Below the pieces are notes generated by a model that was given only the letters and a program-made list of their open reading frames with translations, searched no databases and was not told the origin of the DNA. From contig DAJQ01000001.1 of the NCBI GenBank assembly GCA_002496395.1, positions 31,506-64,978 of the forward strand: DNA of 33,473 nt, written 5' to 3'. Shown here piece after piece: positions 1-8,700 of the stretch. Source of the stretch: Methanocorpusculaceae archaeon UBA456. GTDB lineage: Archaea; Halobacteriota; Methanomicrobia; Methanomicrobiales; Methanocorpusculaceae. Every line of letters starts with the position of its first letter. Within the stretch, counting starts at the first letter, position 1. Both the position numbers and the translations under genes were made by a program.

Positions 1-522
1 ATGGAGGGAAACGGTCCTCTCTCGGGAACTCCGGCGCCTGTCGGGCTGATTCTTGCGTCCCGGAACCCTCATGCACTTGATTCTGTTGCCTGCCGGATCA
101 TCGGGATTCCGGGGGATACTGTTCCGACACTCTCTCTCGCAGAGGAACGTGGTCTGATTGAAGGAGATCCGGTTATTGTTGGTGATGATCCCGCTCTCCT
201 CACGATAGCTCCCTTCCGCCTCCCGGATACCACCCGTCCTGCAGGACTCCTGATGAAACTCTCCCGAAAGGTGCTGGCCCGTTTCCAGAGAGGAAGCCGT
301 TTTCTTCTCCCCTATCCGGAGATTCTCTCTTCTGCCTGTATCGGGTGCGGTGCATGCGTCAGGATCTGCCCGGTGAAAGCTGCCTCTCTTCATGGGAGAT
401 GGGCAGAAATCAATCTCTCCCAATGCATCCGGTGTTACTGCTGTCATGAGTCCTGTGAGGAGGCGGCGATACTCCTCAGGCAGGGGCTGCTCTCGCGTCT
501 CATCCTCGGCAATCGACAGTGA
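1..522 (+). CDS. DUF362-type protein with C-terminal 2x[4Fe-4S] ferredoxin domain (5' partial)
   Basis: Probably an iron-sulfur protein of the DUF362 family; the electron-transfer partner is unknown. The visible 173 residues open with MEGNGPLSG and LILASRNPHALDSVA, which resemble the internal core of DUF362 proteins. The ATG at base 1 is therefore probably an internal Met and the true start lies outside the window. A ferredoxin-like tail holds two Cys clusters: C113-x2-C116-x2-C119-x3-C123 followed by Pro, and C142-x2-C145-x2-C148-x3-C152, as expected for two [4Fe-4S] centres. The next gene, mmp10, starts 29 bases downstream on the same strand, so co-transcription is plausible. I am confident of the ferredoxin domain, fairly confident of DUF362, and have no basis for a substrate. 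Confidence 0.75.
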   Translation: MEGNGPLSGTPAPVGLILASRNPHALDSVACRIIGIPGDTVPTLSLAEERGLIEGDPVIVGDDPALLTIAPFRLPDTTRPAGLLMKLSRKVLARFQRGSRFLLPYPEILSSACIGCGACVRICPVKAASLHGRWAEINLSQCIRCYCCHESCEEAAILLRQGLLSRLILGNRQ

Positions 523-551
523 TTATTACCTCCTGAACCAAACGGTATTGA

Positions 552-1784
552 ATGGTTCAGCTGACGGTTGATATCGGCGGCCGCCCGGGACTTGATTGCC
601 GTGGGTTCTGTTCGTACTGTTACTTCAGGCATACGGGCAAGAAAGAGATCCCGCCATTTGGCTGCCGATACTGCCTCCCTTTTATGAAGGGGTGTGATTA
701 TTGCAGCCGCGGCGTGAAAGAGGAGTACTCCGGTTTCAAGCCGCTTCGCGAGGTGGCAGATTCAGTTCTTGCGGATATCCAGTCTGTCAGGGGAGATATC
801 ACCCGGATTACGATCAGCGGGGGCGGGGATCCCAGCTGTTATCCTGAATTTATCGATCTCATTGAACTCCTTTCCAGTCTAGAAGTCCCTCTTCATATCG
901 GCTATACGAGCGGGAAGGGCTTTGATGATCCGGAGATAGCAGATCTCCTGATCGATTGCGGTCTCAGAGAGATCTCGTTTACGGTGTTTGCATCTGATCC
1001 TGACTTGAGAAGAGAGTATATGCACGATCCGACACCGGAAGCATCGCTTGAACTTCTCAAACGTCTGGCAACAAGGATCGATGTCTATGCGGCATCTGTC
1101 ATTCTTCCCGGTGTTAATGACGGGGCGGTTCTGGAAGAGACATGCCGGTGGCTTCAGGAGATAGGGGTGAAAGGGCATATCCTGATGCGGTTTGCCAATG
1201 CAACAGAGCAGGGTCTTATCCTTGGGAATGCACCGATCATACCCGATCATCCTGTCCAGACGGTGGACGAGTTTGCGGAGATGATCAGGTCTGTCGCATC
1301 GAACTGTTCGATGAAGGTTTCAGGCACCCCGGTCTTTGACCCGGAGTTTGGATCCCCGTTTGCCATCCGAAATGAGCCTGATCTCCTTGCCAGGCTTCCA
1401 CGGGTCAGTGGATCGGCAACGGTGATCACCGGGAGTGTTGCGGCTCCGTTTATCCGCGATATTCTTCAGAGCTGCGGTGGTGGCAATGTGGTCGCTGTTG
1501 ACAAGGAGATCGCCTGCCTGATCACCGCTGACGATCTCCGGACAGTCGATCTTCGTTGCCTTGCCGATACTGTGATCATACCCGGACGCTCGTTTGTCCA
1601 TCTTCCCGAGGCTGAATCAATACTCTCTCTGGATGGTACTGCAAGACGGGTTCTCCGGGGACCTGAATGCCTGACTGCGGATGCCGAGACGAGTATGGGG
1701 ATGACCCGTGCCGGAGTGCTTGAGATGGAGTTCACCGGGTTTTCGGATCTGATACGGATGATCAATCTCTATGGTGATGCATGA
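552..1784 (+). CDS. mmp10: Methanogenesis marker protein 10, radical SAM McrA-arginine methyltransferase
   Basis: Mmp10 is a cobalamin-dependent radical SAM enzyme known to methylate the active-site-region arginine of methyl-coenzyme M reductase subunit McrA (family knowledge). The 410-aa protein begins MVQLTVDIGGRPGLDC, the family's characteristic opening. It carries the radical SAM cluster motif C16-x3-C20-x2-C23 and further conserved cysteines C38, C41, C48 and C51. A glycine-rich ISGGGDPS motif follows and corresponds to the SAM-binding GGE-like segment. Length matches the family and the frame is intact. The gene lies 29 bases after the ferredoxin gene, and its stop overlaps the ATG of the RNase III-like gene (ATGA). 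Its presence is the main reason for calling the organism a methanogen. Confidence 0.93.
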   Translation: MVQLTVDIGGRPGLDCRGFCSYCYFRHTGKKEIPPFGCRYCLPFMKGCDYCSRGVKEEYSGFKPLREVADSVLADIQSVRGDITRITISGGGDPSCYPEFIDLIELLSSLEVPLHIGYTSGKGFDDPEIADLLIDCGLREISFTVFASDPDLRREYMHDPTPEASLELLKRLATRIDVYAASVILPGVNDGAVLEETCRWLQEIGVKGHILMRFANATEQGLILGNAPIIPDHPVQTVDEFAEMIRSVASNCSMKVSGTPVFDPEFGSPFAIRNEPDLLARLPRVSGSATVITGSVAAPFIRDILQSCGGGNVVAVDKEIACLITADDLRTVDLRCLADTVIIPGRSFVHLPEAESILSLDGTARRVLRGPECLTADAETSMGMTRAGVLEMEFTGFSDLIRMINLYGDA

Positions 1785-2227
1785 GATCCCTTGAAGAAGC
1801 ACTTGGTTGCATGTTTCACAATCCTGCTCTTCTCACTCGTGCCCTCACCAGATCCGCATATGCACGTGAGGCTGGGATCGATGCAGATGACCATATGGAT
1901 GCACTCGCTGTCCTTGGAGATGCGGTTATTGATCTCGCCGTTCTTGAGGCCATCATTGATGCTGGTGAATCCGATAAAGGCACGATAACGAACAAAAAGA
2001 TTAACGCTGTAAATATGCTTCGGCTTAGAAATGCCGCAGAATCTCTTGATCTCTCCTCATATGTCCGTTGGGGGAAGGGCGAGAGGCAGATGGAGATCTG
2101 GACGTCTGGCCGGGTGCTTGCAGAATGTTATGAGGCTTTGATCGGCGCCCTGTACCTTGATAATGGGATGGATGCTGTGAAATCAGTACTTCATGCCTCT
2201 CTTATCATATCTGATAAGAAAGATTGA
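1781..2227 (+). CDS. RNase III domain protein with altered active-site residues
   Basis: A 148-aa protein consisting of a single RNase III-like domain with no double-stranded RNA-binding domain, comparable in layout to mini-RNase III. Recognisable stretches are the N-terminal LEEALGCMFHNPALLTRALT, the signature-like LGDAVIDL (residues 45-52) and AECYEALIGALYLD (114-127). Against the bacterial catalytic set (E37, E40, D44, D107, E110 in the Aquifex numbering I recall), this protein has D40, A43, D47, E115 and E118. One acidic residue is missing and two are swapped Asp/Glu. It may still bind or cut structured RNA, or may have lost activity. The start overlaps the mmp10 stop by four bases, implying translational coupling. 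Confidence 0.8.
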   Translation: MRSLEEALGCMFHNPALLTRALTRSAYAREAGIDADDHMDALAVLGDAVIDLAVLEAIIDAGESDKGTITNKKINAVNMLRLRNAAESLDLSSYVRWGKGERQMEIWTSGRVLAECYEALIGALYLDNGMDAVKSVLHASLIISDKKD

Positions 2228-2295
2228 AGTAACCTTGCCTGCGATTTAACTGTACTAAAGATTTGAATGCTTTTTCAAGTGGCAGGGATGTAGAT

Positions 2296-3033
2296 ATGAT
2301 CGGGCAGATGGTGACGGTCGGAAGAGAGATTGCCGGAATCACGTGCCGGGGGGGTAGAAAGGTAAATGAGGACTCATATACTGTCCTAACGCTATCATCC
2401 GGGTACCTGATTGCGGTGGCTGACGGCATCGGTGGTCATCGGGCCGGGGATCAGGCATCATCACTTGCCATATCGACGCTGAAGGATTTTATATCTGAAA
2501 AATACACAGCCGGAATGAGAAATGATGAATGTCATCAGATCCTTCGTGAAGGGTTTGCAGCTGCCGATTGCGCAGTAAAAGAGGCAGCTGTCGGAGATGC
2601 AAAGGGGATGGGTACAACTCTTGTTGCAGCCATAATCAGGCGCGGGGTCGCAATCATTGCCCATACCGGTGACTCACGTGCATACCATCTCTCCGGGCAG
2701 GTTATTTCGGTAACCCGCGATCACTCCCTCGTCGCCGATATGGTTGAACGGGGGCTTCTTGATCCCTGCGAGATCATTCATCACCCGCTCAGATCCTATA
2801 TTACACGGAGTATCGGTGGTGATTTTATCGTCACCTCGACAATGGATGTCCTGCATCCGGGTGATGTTCTCCTGCTGGCAACTGATGGTTTTTATGAACA
2901 TCTGGATGAAGATCTTCTCGTCTGCGAATCGCTCCGTCTGGATCCTGCCGATATTCTTCATCGATTAATGCAGAAAGTGCTGATGGTCACAACAGATAAC
3001 GCAACCGCAGTCATCTACCGCCATCCCGTCTGA
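2296..3033 (+). CDS. PP2C-family serine/threonine protein phosphatase
   Basis: Metal-dependent protein phosphatase (PPM/PP2C type), predicted cytosolic, 245 aa, about the size of bacterial PppA/Stp enzymes. The metal-binding and structural motifs are all present: NED with D26, VADGIGGHRAG with D43, GTTLVAA, HTGDSRAY, TRDHSLV, LLLATDGF with D197 and DNATAVI with D234. I chose ATG 2296, preceded by GGCAGGG at an 8-base spacing. A TTG at 2263 would add eleven unremarkable residues, and ATG 2308 is also possible. No kinase gene is adjacent, so the substrate cannot be guessed from context. The gene is 68 bases downstream of the RNase III-like gene and may have its own promoter. Confidence 0.88.
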   Translation: MIGQMVTVGREIAGITCRGGRKVNEDSYTVLTLSSGYLIAVADGIGGHRAGDQASSLAISTLKDFISEKYTAGMRNDECHQILREGFAAADCAVKEAAVGDAKGMGTTLVAAIIRRGVAIIAHTGDSRAYHLSGQVISVTRDHSLVADMVERGLLDPCEIIHHPLRSYITRSIGGDFIVTSTMDVLHPGDVLLLATDGFYEHLDEDLLVCESLRLDPADILHRLMQKVLMVTTDNATAVIYRHPV

Positions 3034-3062
3034 TCAAAAAAAAGGTGTTGAGCCGAATCCAG

Positions 3063-3266
3063 TCAGTTCTTTATGGTGTGGAAGAATAAGTCATGCAACT
3101 CGATCAGGCTATCGAGCTCTTCTTCTGCCCGTGTCTTTGGCGGGATGGGTGGTGTACCCTGTTCTGCGATAATATATCTCCAGCCTGAGACTTCTGATGA
3201 TCTGAAGGCAGCCTGATGATAGATGCCATCCTCGTATGAATCTGGATCAGCAAGACATTTATCCAA
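3063..3266 (-). CDS. Doubtful small hypothetical protein (67 aa)
   Basis: A 67-residue open frame rich in charged residues (RAEEELDSLIELHD near the C-terminus) that begins with TTG and has no internal Met. It shows no signal peptide, membrane segment or motif that I recognise. It sits between the phosphatase and the methyltransferase genes, immediately downstream of the latter on the same strand, with a very AT-rich segment in between. It could be a real small gene, a decayed fragment, or chance. Without it, the space between neighbours is 255 bases. Confidence 0.35.
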   Translation of the reverse strand: MDKCLADPDSYEDGIYHQAAFRSSEVSGWRYIIAEQGTPPIPPKTRAEEELDSLIELHDLFFHTIKN

Positions 3267-3267
3267 T

Positions 3268-3303
3268 AGATTTTTAAATTTTATTTTTTTATTTTTTTAT
3301 ATA
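3268..3303. other. Very AT-rich tract with runs of T on the plus strand
   Basis: Almost pure A/T, including two runs of seven T separated by single A's. Archaeal intrinsic termination uses T-runs in the non-template strand, so this could terminate plus-strand transcription. It could also supply promoter-like AT content for the small minus-strand ORF at 3266. It overlaps the last few codons of the methyltransferase that ends at 3289. The role is inference. Confidence 0.4.
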
Positions 3304-3906
3304 TGTGCACATTATGTACTCCCTGGCATACCACTCCCCGGAGAAACGGACCCGGTGGTTATCGAGTGAGACTATTGCCTCCTGAAATGGCCCTTTCATT
3401 TCAATAAGCTCCTCTTCTGTGAAATATCGGGTGATGATACCCCGCCTCAGGTACGTAAACGGGAGTACCTCTTCTCCTTTTCCGCACCGCATATCCCTTC
3501 TGGAAAAGACCGTGCACTGAAATATACCCCCGGCTTGTAATGTACGAAAGGCTTCATTGATCAGCAGGGGATGCATCTGCTCTGTGAGATGGCCAAGGAT
3601 ATGGATCCCGATGATCACATGAAATGTCCGGTCTTTGAAGGGGAGTGTGCAGGCATCTCCTATCATCAGCTGAGATCTCTCCTGGCAGAGCCGGATTGCC
3701 TCTTCCGCATGATCGATCCCGACAACCTTCCATCCACGCGCCGCCATTGCGGCATGATGTTTCCCGTTCCCACACCCGATATCAAGTACACGGCTCCCTT
3801 GTGATAGATCCGGGAGTGGAAACGGCGCTCCGCCATAAAGTTTCCCCCGTACCCGGTACTCAGCGTTCCAGGCATTGCGGTGGGATGCGGGGGACTGATG
3901 ATCCAT
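3289..3906 (-). CDS. Class I SAM-dependent methyltransferase
   Basis: A 205-aa soluble methyltransferase of the small Rossmann-fold (class I) type. Motif I is clear as RVLDIGCGNGKH near residue 40, followed by VVGIDHAEEAI (motif II acidic loop), LMIGDACTLPFKDRTFHVI (motif III/IV region) and a post-core AFRTLQAGGIFQCTVFSR. The substrate cannot be inferred. The ATG at 3906 is close to the divergent MFS gene, so the two probably share a short promoter region or overlap at their 5' ends. No operon partner is evident apart from the doubtful downstream ORF. Confidence 0.88.
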   Translation of the reverse strand: MDHQSPASHRNAWNAEYRVRGKLYGGAPFPLPDLSQGSRVLDIGCGNGKHHAAMAARGWKVVGIDHAEEAIRLCQERSQLMIGDACTLPFKDRTFHVIIGIHILGHLTEQMHPLLINEAFRTLQAGGIFQCTVFSRRDMRCGKGEEVLPFTYLRRGIITRYFTEEELIEMKGPFQEAIVSLDNHRVRFSGEWYAREYIMCTYIKK

Positions 3907-3932
3907 ATAGATTCATGGTTTTCCGGGTTGAT

Positions 3933-5288
3933 ATGATCACTCTCATGTTCGGGTTGAAACGCTATCACCGTCTTTTAATTCTCCTTGGTTTCATCATTGC
4001 AACAGTGATGGCAACAGAAGCGATGATCATCGCTGCGTTTCCTGGGATCGAAGAAGAGTTTGGTGTTTCTTCTGTGATCATCGCCTGGATTCTCCCGAGT
4101 GTCATGCTTGTTGGTGCTGTGCTTCTCCTTGCCGTCGGATCGCTTGGTGACATCCTCGGCAAGCGCCGGATCATGCTCGCCTGCCTGATCATCTATGGAG
4201 TCGGAGTTGCGATGGCAGGATTTGCTGCTGATATGCCAGTTCTCCTCTTCTCCCGTATGCTTCAGGGGCTCGGGCTTGCAATTGCGCCCCTCGCTTATGC
4301 CCTTGTTGCCGAAGAGACACCTGTGGAATGGATGGCAACCGCAATCGGTGTTCTTGCCGCAACCTATGGGGCGGGGAGCTTTCTTGGGATCATGTCAGGG
4401 GCGTTTATTATCGAGCATATCGGGTGGCGTGCCTGTTTTTTGGTGATGATGCCGATAGTTCTCCTTCTGATAATCTCAGCATGGTTCATCATCCCTGATC
4501 ATGGAGAGCGGAAGAAAGCCGCAATTGATCTCATTGGGATGATACTCTTTGCGCTCTCGATCCTCTCGGGGATGCTTGCGATAACATGGCTTGGACTTGT
4601 TGGTATCACCTCGCTCCTTGTCTGGCTCTCAACGCTCGTATCACTCACCTGTCTGTTGTTATTTCTCAGGCATGAGAAAAAGACGAAATCCCCACTCCTC
4701 GATCTGGGGATGATACGTGAAGCCCCATTCCCGGCCATCACCATCAATGCCTTCCTGGTCGTCTTCTCATTCTTCATCCTTCTTCAGGTGATGCCCTACC
4801 TGATCTCATCTCCTGCCGGCCTTGCCCTCTCCGCGATATATGTGGGGATTCTCCTGATGCCGGGATCCCTGACTGATATGATCTCAGGTCCGCTTGCCGG
4901 GTATATCGTCGCAAAAAAAGGTGTTGTTCTTCCTTTCATTCTGGGATCGGTATTTCTCCTTCTCGGATGTGGGATCTTCTTCATCTTCCCGACAACACCG
5001 CTTCTCATCGCCTGTATCTGGATGATCTTCTCTGCTGGCATGTCAATTCTGCTCACCATAGACAACATGATCGTCGTTGCCTCGGCACCACCGGGAAATA
5101 CTGCAACAGCGAGTGCATTTCTGCATACAGTACAGAGTATAGGCGGGGCAGTGGGACCGATCGTTGCAGGAGCCACCCTGACGATCTACGCACCGGATGA
5201 GGCCTTCACCGTGCTCTTCCTGGTGGTACTTGGGGTGTCTGCACTCATCCTCTTCCAGTCGGCCGGGATCAGGCGGTATCTTCCCTAA
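3933..5288 (+). CDS. MFS transporter, DHA2-like 14-TM drug/proton exporter
   Basis: A multi-spanning membrane protein of the major facilitator superfamily. Its first helix (LLILLGFIIATVMATEAMII), the motif A loop GSLGDILGKRRIM (near residue 68) and the LAATYGAGSFLGIMSG stretch (near residue 140) match DHA2-type proton-driven exporters. Length (about 450 aa) and hydrophobicity suggest 14 helices. The substrate is unknown. The open frame extends upstream to 3645, but that part runs antisense through the methyltransferase and is not protein-like. Starts at 3915, 3933 or 3945 all precede the first helix; 3933 is my choice with moderate certainty. The 3' end meets the aminotransferase stub tail-to-tail with a four-base overlap. 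Confidence 0.88.
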   Translation: MITLMFGLKRYHRLLILLGFIIATVMATEAMIIAAFPGIEEEFGVSSVIIAWILPSVMLVGAVLLLAVGSLGDILGKRRIMLACLIIYGVGVAMAGFAADMPVLLFSRMLQGLGLAIAPLAYALVAEETPVEWMATAIGVLAATYGAGSFLGIMSGAFIIEHIGWRACFLVMMPIVLLLIISAWFIIPDHGERKKAAIDLIGMILFALSILSGMLAITWLGLVGITSLLVWLSTLVSLTCLLLFLRHEKKTKSPLLDLGMIREAPFPAITINAFLVVFSFFILLQVMPYLISSPAGLALSAIYVGILLMPGSLTDMISGPLAGYIVAKKGVVLPFILGSVFLLLGCGIFFIFPTTPLLIACIWMIFSAGMSILLTIDNMIVVASAPPGNTATASAFLHTVQSIGGAVGPIVAGATLTIYAPDEAFTVLFLVVLGVSALILFQSAGIRRYLP

Positions 5289-5530
5289 AGCGATCTGAGC
5301 GCTGTTCCAAGCCGCTCCATCCCGAGATCGATCTCTTCAGCCGAGGGGCTTGAGAAGTTGATCCTGATCGTATCCTCCCCTCCTCCCTCAGGATAAAACG
5401 GGACACCCGGAAGGATGGCAACCCCTGCCTTCACACCCTCTGAAAAGAGTTCCATTGAAGAGACGCCTTCCGGAAGTGTCGCCATCAGGAACATGCCACC
5501 TTCAGGCTCAGTATGGGTAATCCTCTTCAT
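5285..5530 (-). pseudogene. C-terminal remnant of a class I/II PLP aminotransferase
   Basis: The 81 codons closely resemble the C-terminal end of fold-type I aminotransferases of the LysN/2-aminoadipate group. The shared features are EGGMFLMATLPEG, a GVAILPGVPFYP segment, and DTIRINFS with the substrate-carboxylate-binding arginine. A full enzyme has about 390-400 residues; the PLP-binding lysine and the large domain are absent. Upstream on the same strand the sequence becomes AT-rich non-coding DNA leading to the TPR gene promoter. I read this as a degraded remnant left by deletion. A translated stub is possible but could not be a functional transaminase. Confidence 0.75.
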
Positions 5531-5649
5531 TTTTCTATTTAAAACTTGTGTGAAAAATACGCAAAGGATTTATCCTATGGTATTTTATTTCGGTTCCTGA
5601 CTCATGTCGTCTTTTATTTATAGTCTTCCTGCAACCTCTATATGGAGAA

Positions 5650-5665
5650 TAGCATCAATATGCTA
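5650..5665. promoter_or_regulatory. Inverted repeat upstream of the TPR gene
   Basis: A perfect 6-bp dyad, TAGCAT-caat-ATGCTA, sits about 70 bases before the TPR start codon inside an AT-rich intergenic stretch (5531-5734). It could be an operator for a dimeric regulator or a small hairpin. A TATA-like TTTATTTATAG lies just upstream near 5614. No function can be shown from sequence alone. Confidence 0.3.
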
Positions 5666-5734
5666 ATTTCATAGAAAATACCAATAGGATGAAGGGAACA
5701 GAAGAAGAATGTGGTATCTCCGGACTGAGGTCTA

Positions 5735-8700
5735 ATGGAAATCTGGAAACGGGAGCCTGAGCCGAATAAACAGGAGGAGGCAGACGGTTTTGTCCGTTTG
5801 GCCCGCACTCTTTTGGCAAGAGGAGATCTGGAAGATGCGCTGCGTCTCTTTGATGATGCCCTTGCGATTGACTCAGGATACCATGAAGCCTGGGTTGGTA
5901 AAGGTGATGCATATATCCGGATGAAGAACTATCCGGAGGCTATCCTCGCCTATAAAGAAGCCCTCGCCATTCGTGCAGATGATCCGGAGGTTCGCCAGGC
6001 ATCTGCATCTGCGCTCCTTGCAATGGGGAGAACAGACGATGCAATACGAGTGCTGAAGCTGTCACTTCACCCGGATGCTCTCCCTGATCTGAAAAAGATG
6101 GTGAATGGGCTGCTCTCGGAAGGGATGTATCCTGAAGCTCTCGATCTCATCGACAGGCTGACAGCCCTTGACACCGGTGATGCGGGTCTCTGGTGTATGA
6201 GAGGAATGATCCTCTGCCGGTTGTCTGAAGCTGATCAAAATGGAGAGTCCGGAGGCATGCAGTTGCATTATCCCGATGATACGGGTGTATGGTATCTCCG
6301 GGGTGCCATACGGTCTTTTTCTACGGCACTCCAGATACATCCTGATAGCTTTCCCGCATGGAAGGGGAAAGGGATTGCTTCACTTTTGCTCCGTGAATTT
6401 CAGGATGCAGCTGATTCCTTTGAAAAAGCACTTGCAATTCAATCCGGTGACCGGGATACCAGACGGAGATATGCCTTTGCTCTCCTTGGGCTTGGAAAAA
6501 CCGACCGGGCCATTGGTATCCTGAACCAGTCCAGCCATCTCGATGATCTCCCTGATCTTCTCTCTATGGGTGAATATCTCCTCTCAGAGAAACAATATGA
6601 AGATGCAATAACACTCTTTGGCCGGGTACTTGTCATCGATCCTTCTTCTGGAAAAGCCTGGTTTTTACAGGGTGTCTGCCTCTATCGTCTCTTCCGTTTT
6701 GATGAAGCGCTTCATTCATTTGACGAGGCACTCAGACTGGCCACGGATGATGTAGCTGATTCAGCGTTCAGTGTTTCGGAGATCTGGTGCATGAAAGGTG
6801 CCATCCAGTGCCGTCTCTCCCAATTTGATGATGCAGTCATCTCATATGAGAAAGCGATCACGTTCAATCAACAGGATCCTGTCGCCTGGTTCCTCCGTGG
6901 AATAGCACTGGATAAACTCTGGCGATATGATGACGCGATCGAGAGCTATGAACGGGCTCTCCCGCTCTTTCGTAATGGCGGGGATGACGAGTCTGCTGAT
7001 ATTCTGTATCCTGAAACCGGGGCCGTCTGGAGAAGGCACGGCGTATGCCTCTGGAATCTTGGCCGTTATGAGGAGGCTCTCAAGTCACTTGATACTGCAC
7101 TTAGGCAGAACCCACATGATACAGATGCCTGGTTTTCAAAGGCGACGCTTCTCCAGATTCAGGGACGTAATGAGGAAGCACTTGATGCATATGCGAAGGT
7201 TCTCGAAGACCGACCTGATTATTATGAAGCATGGTTGAACAGCGGATCAGCTGCCCTTGCACTTGGCCGGAATCAGGATGCTCTTACTTCTCTGGATCAT
7301 GCAATTGCCATTCGTGATGATGATCCCGACTGCTGGTCACTTCGTGCACTGGCACTGAATCATCTTGGCAAAACCGATGGATCGCTTGCCTCTCTTGAGC
7401 AGACGCTTTCACTCAATCCATCTGATCTGAAAGCAAATCTTGGAAAGGGAAAGCTTCTCATGGAATCAGAGCGATATCAGGAGGCTCTGGAGGCATTTGA
7501 AAAGATACTGGATACACATCCTGATAACACGACAGTTCTTCTCTACCGTGGATCTGCACTGGAGGCTCTTGGCCGATACAAAGAGGCTGTCTCTTCATAT
7601 GAACGGGTTCGTACTCTCCGCCCACAGGATTCTACAGTGCGTCTGCGGCTTGCCCCCCTCCTCCTCCGCCTTGAACGGTACCGGGAAGCCCAGATTGCGT
7701 TTGATGAGATTATCGAAGCAGGCATCACTGATCCAGGCGTCTGGCTCAATCGGTCACGTGCCCAGATCGCCCTCCACCAGGATGAAGCCGCAGTCCAATC
7801 ACTTGAAGAATTACTGAAGATTGATCCGGAAAATAACGAGGCACTTTTTGAGTATGCGGCGCTCCTCCACCGGTTGTGTAGATATCAGGAATCTCTGTCG
7901 GCAGTTGACAGAATCAACGGAGATACGCAGAATGATCCCTTCTACTGGAAGCTCCGTGGTTCTCTCCTCTTTTCGCTTGGCCATTATGAGGACGCCGTCT
8001 CTTCGTTCGATCGTTTTCTCGCTCTGGATGAGAGTGACTCTTCTGTCTGGCGTGATCGTGGTTCTGCGCTTTATTCACTTGGCCGCCATGAGGAGGCAGT
8101 CACGTCGTTCGATCGTTTTCTCGCTCTGGATGAGAGTAATTCTTCTGTCTGGCGTGATCATGGCCGTGCACTCCTTTCGCTTGGCCATCATGAAGCCGCA
8201 GTCACGTCGTTTGATCGTTCCCTCGCTCTGAATCCGGATCAGCCGTCTGTCTGGTCCGATCATGCGTCAGCTCTTCTCTCACTGAACCGTGCTGAAGAGG
8301 CAGTCGATTCATTTGAGCGTTCGATCGCACTAGATCCCGACAATGCCGTTCTGCTCTTTCAGTCAGGGAAGCTTCTCTCTCAGCTGAAACGGTACGATGA
8401 GGCGCTCAGTTATCTTGACCATGCATCGTCACTCAGTCCTGATGATCCTGATCTGTTCGGAGAGCGTGCCCGTCTGCTCACGCTTCTTGAGCGCTATGAT
8501 GAGGCACTGGATGCTTTCGCTCAGCTCGACACCCTTGCCCCCGATCAGCATCTGCTCCATGCCGAAGCCCTCTTCCGGACAGGCAGATTTGATCGGGCCG
8601 AAGAGGCATATTGTGCATCTCTTGATGATGCGGATGACGATTCCGCCATATGGCAAAAGATTGGCAGCTGCCGGTTCTTCATGGGGAGATACGAAGAGGC

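Noticed and set aside
3645..3932. Upstream extension of the MFS transporter (start at 3645)
   Set aside because: The extra 96 residues run antisense to the methyltransferase gene and look like its complement, not like an MFS N-terminus.
7973..8278. Regularly spaced repeats as a CRISPR array
   Set aside because: The 102-bp units are contiguous, coding, and in frame with the TPR protein; there are no unique spacers of CRISPR length.
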